Shown: positions 5,799 through 6,057 of the stretch, in pieces | How the letters are laid out: each line of letters starts with the position of its first letter | Numbering within the stretch: the first letter of the stretch is position 1 | Assembly: GCA_913776405.1 (NCBI GenBank) | Contig: CAJYOV010000155.1 | Location: 1-6,057 of the forward strand | DNA length: 6,057 bases | Direction of reading: 5' to 3' | DNA from: Pseudobdellovibrionaceae bacterium | Lineage (GTDB): Bacteria; Bdellovibrionota; Bdellovibrionia; Bdellovibrionales; JAMPXM01 | The notes under the pieces: model-generated | Told to the model about the DNA's origin: nothing | The model's database searches: none | What the model saw: the letters and a program-made list of their open reading frames with translations, nothing else | Made by a program: the position numbers and the translations under genes

Positions 5799-6057
5799 CA
5801 ATTTTCTTGAGGTAAGTGGTGAGGACTTCTCGAGCTTCAGGGAGCGAACGTTCTAGCTCGACGACTTCGAGAGGCGCAAGCTCGCTCACTCGAGCTTTCT
5901 TTTCAATGGCCTGACAGATGGCAGCCACACGCACCAGACCAAGAGCGCCAGAGCTCGATTTTAATTTGTGAGCGACTTTGTCGAGAGCTTTGAAGTCACC
6001 TCTCGAAAGCTCGAGCTTGATCGATTGAGTGAGCGTCTCGAGCTGATTCAGATAGTC
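5794..6057 (-). CDS. C-terminal Hpt domain of a larger protein (5'-truncated by window edge)
   Basis: The minus-strand frame is open from the right edge to a TAG at 5796-5794 and gives 87 residues without a Met. It contains a canonical Hpt core: DKVAHKLKSSSGALGL (residues 26-41 of the visible part), matching A-H-x-L-K-[GS]-S-S-x-x-x-G, with the predicted phospho-His at bases 5968-5970. Helices rich in Leu, Glu and Lys before and after it complete the domain, and the protein ends shortly after (TTYLKKIA). Hpt domains at the extreme C-terminus are common in hybrid histidine kinases, so this is likely the tail of one, but a stand-alone Hpt protein starting just outside the window is also possible. 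The next gene on the same strand, the barrel protein, begins 188 bases downstream after palindromes, so co-transcription is uncertain. Confidence 0.88.
   Translation of the reverse strand, partial: DYLNQLETLTQSIKLELSRGDFKALDKVAHKLKSSSGALGLVRVAAICQAIEKKARVSELAPLEVVELERSLPEAREVLTTYLKKIA

Noticed and set aside
1..6057. A defence island, mobile element or biosynthetic cluster
   Set aside because: No transposase, integrase, nuclease, toxin, synthase or direct-repeat array is visible. Composition looks even across the window.

Overview
The window looks like an ordinary chromosomal stretch of a free-living Gram-negative bacterium of middling GC content. Gram-negative is supported by a sigma-54 activator, two exported proteins with signal peptides, and an outer-membrane barrel ending in a C-terminal Phe beta-signal. 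The protein style (Hpt domains, a Ser-rich NtrC-like regulator, a periplasmic S41 protease, many TCGA-containing codons) reminds me of Bdellovibrionota, but that is an impression without a database search. I see no IS element, CRISPR array, tRNA, rRNA or phage gene.

Layout, left to right. (1) The C-terminal part of an NtrC-type response regulator (+) enters from the left edge. (2) A small stand-alone Hpt phosphotransfer protein (-) converges on it. (3) A 175-base divergent intergenic region carries a 21-base palindrome, followed by a 61-residue two-helix membrane protein (+). (4) A strong two-way terminator separates this from a 565-residue exported S41-type protease (-). The protease mRNA leader can fold so that its Shine-Dalgarno sequence is fully paired. 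(5) A divergent DUF1990-family protein (+) ends on an outer-membrane barrel protein (-), with the two stop codons overlapping inside TTAG. (6) A 188-base intergenic region holds a second 21-base palindrome with the same TGTCT-N7-AGACA core, followed by the C-terminal Hpt domain of a larger protein (-) cut by the right edge.

Taken together, the window has three pieces of phosphorelay machinery (a sigma-54 response regulator, a free Hpt and a C-terminal Hpt domain) interleaved with envelope proteins. The link between the signalling genes and the envelope genes is inference. The shared palindrome, once upstream of the free Hpt and small membrane protein and once upstream of the barrel protein, is the only sequence-level hint of common regulation. 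I found no clearly new multi-gene system. The best leads are the paired palindromes and the occluding leader hairpin. No stretch longer than about 190 bases lacks a gene.
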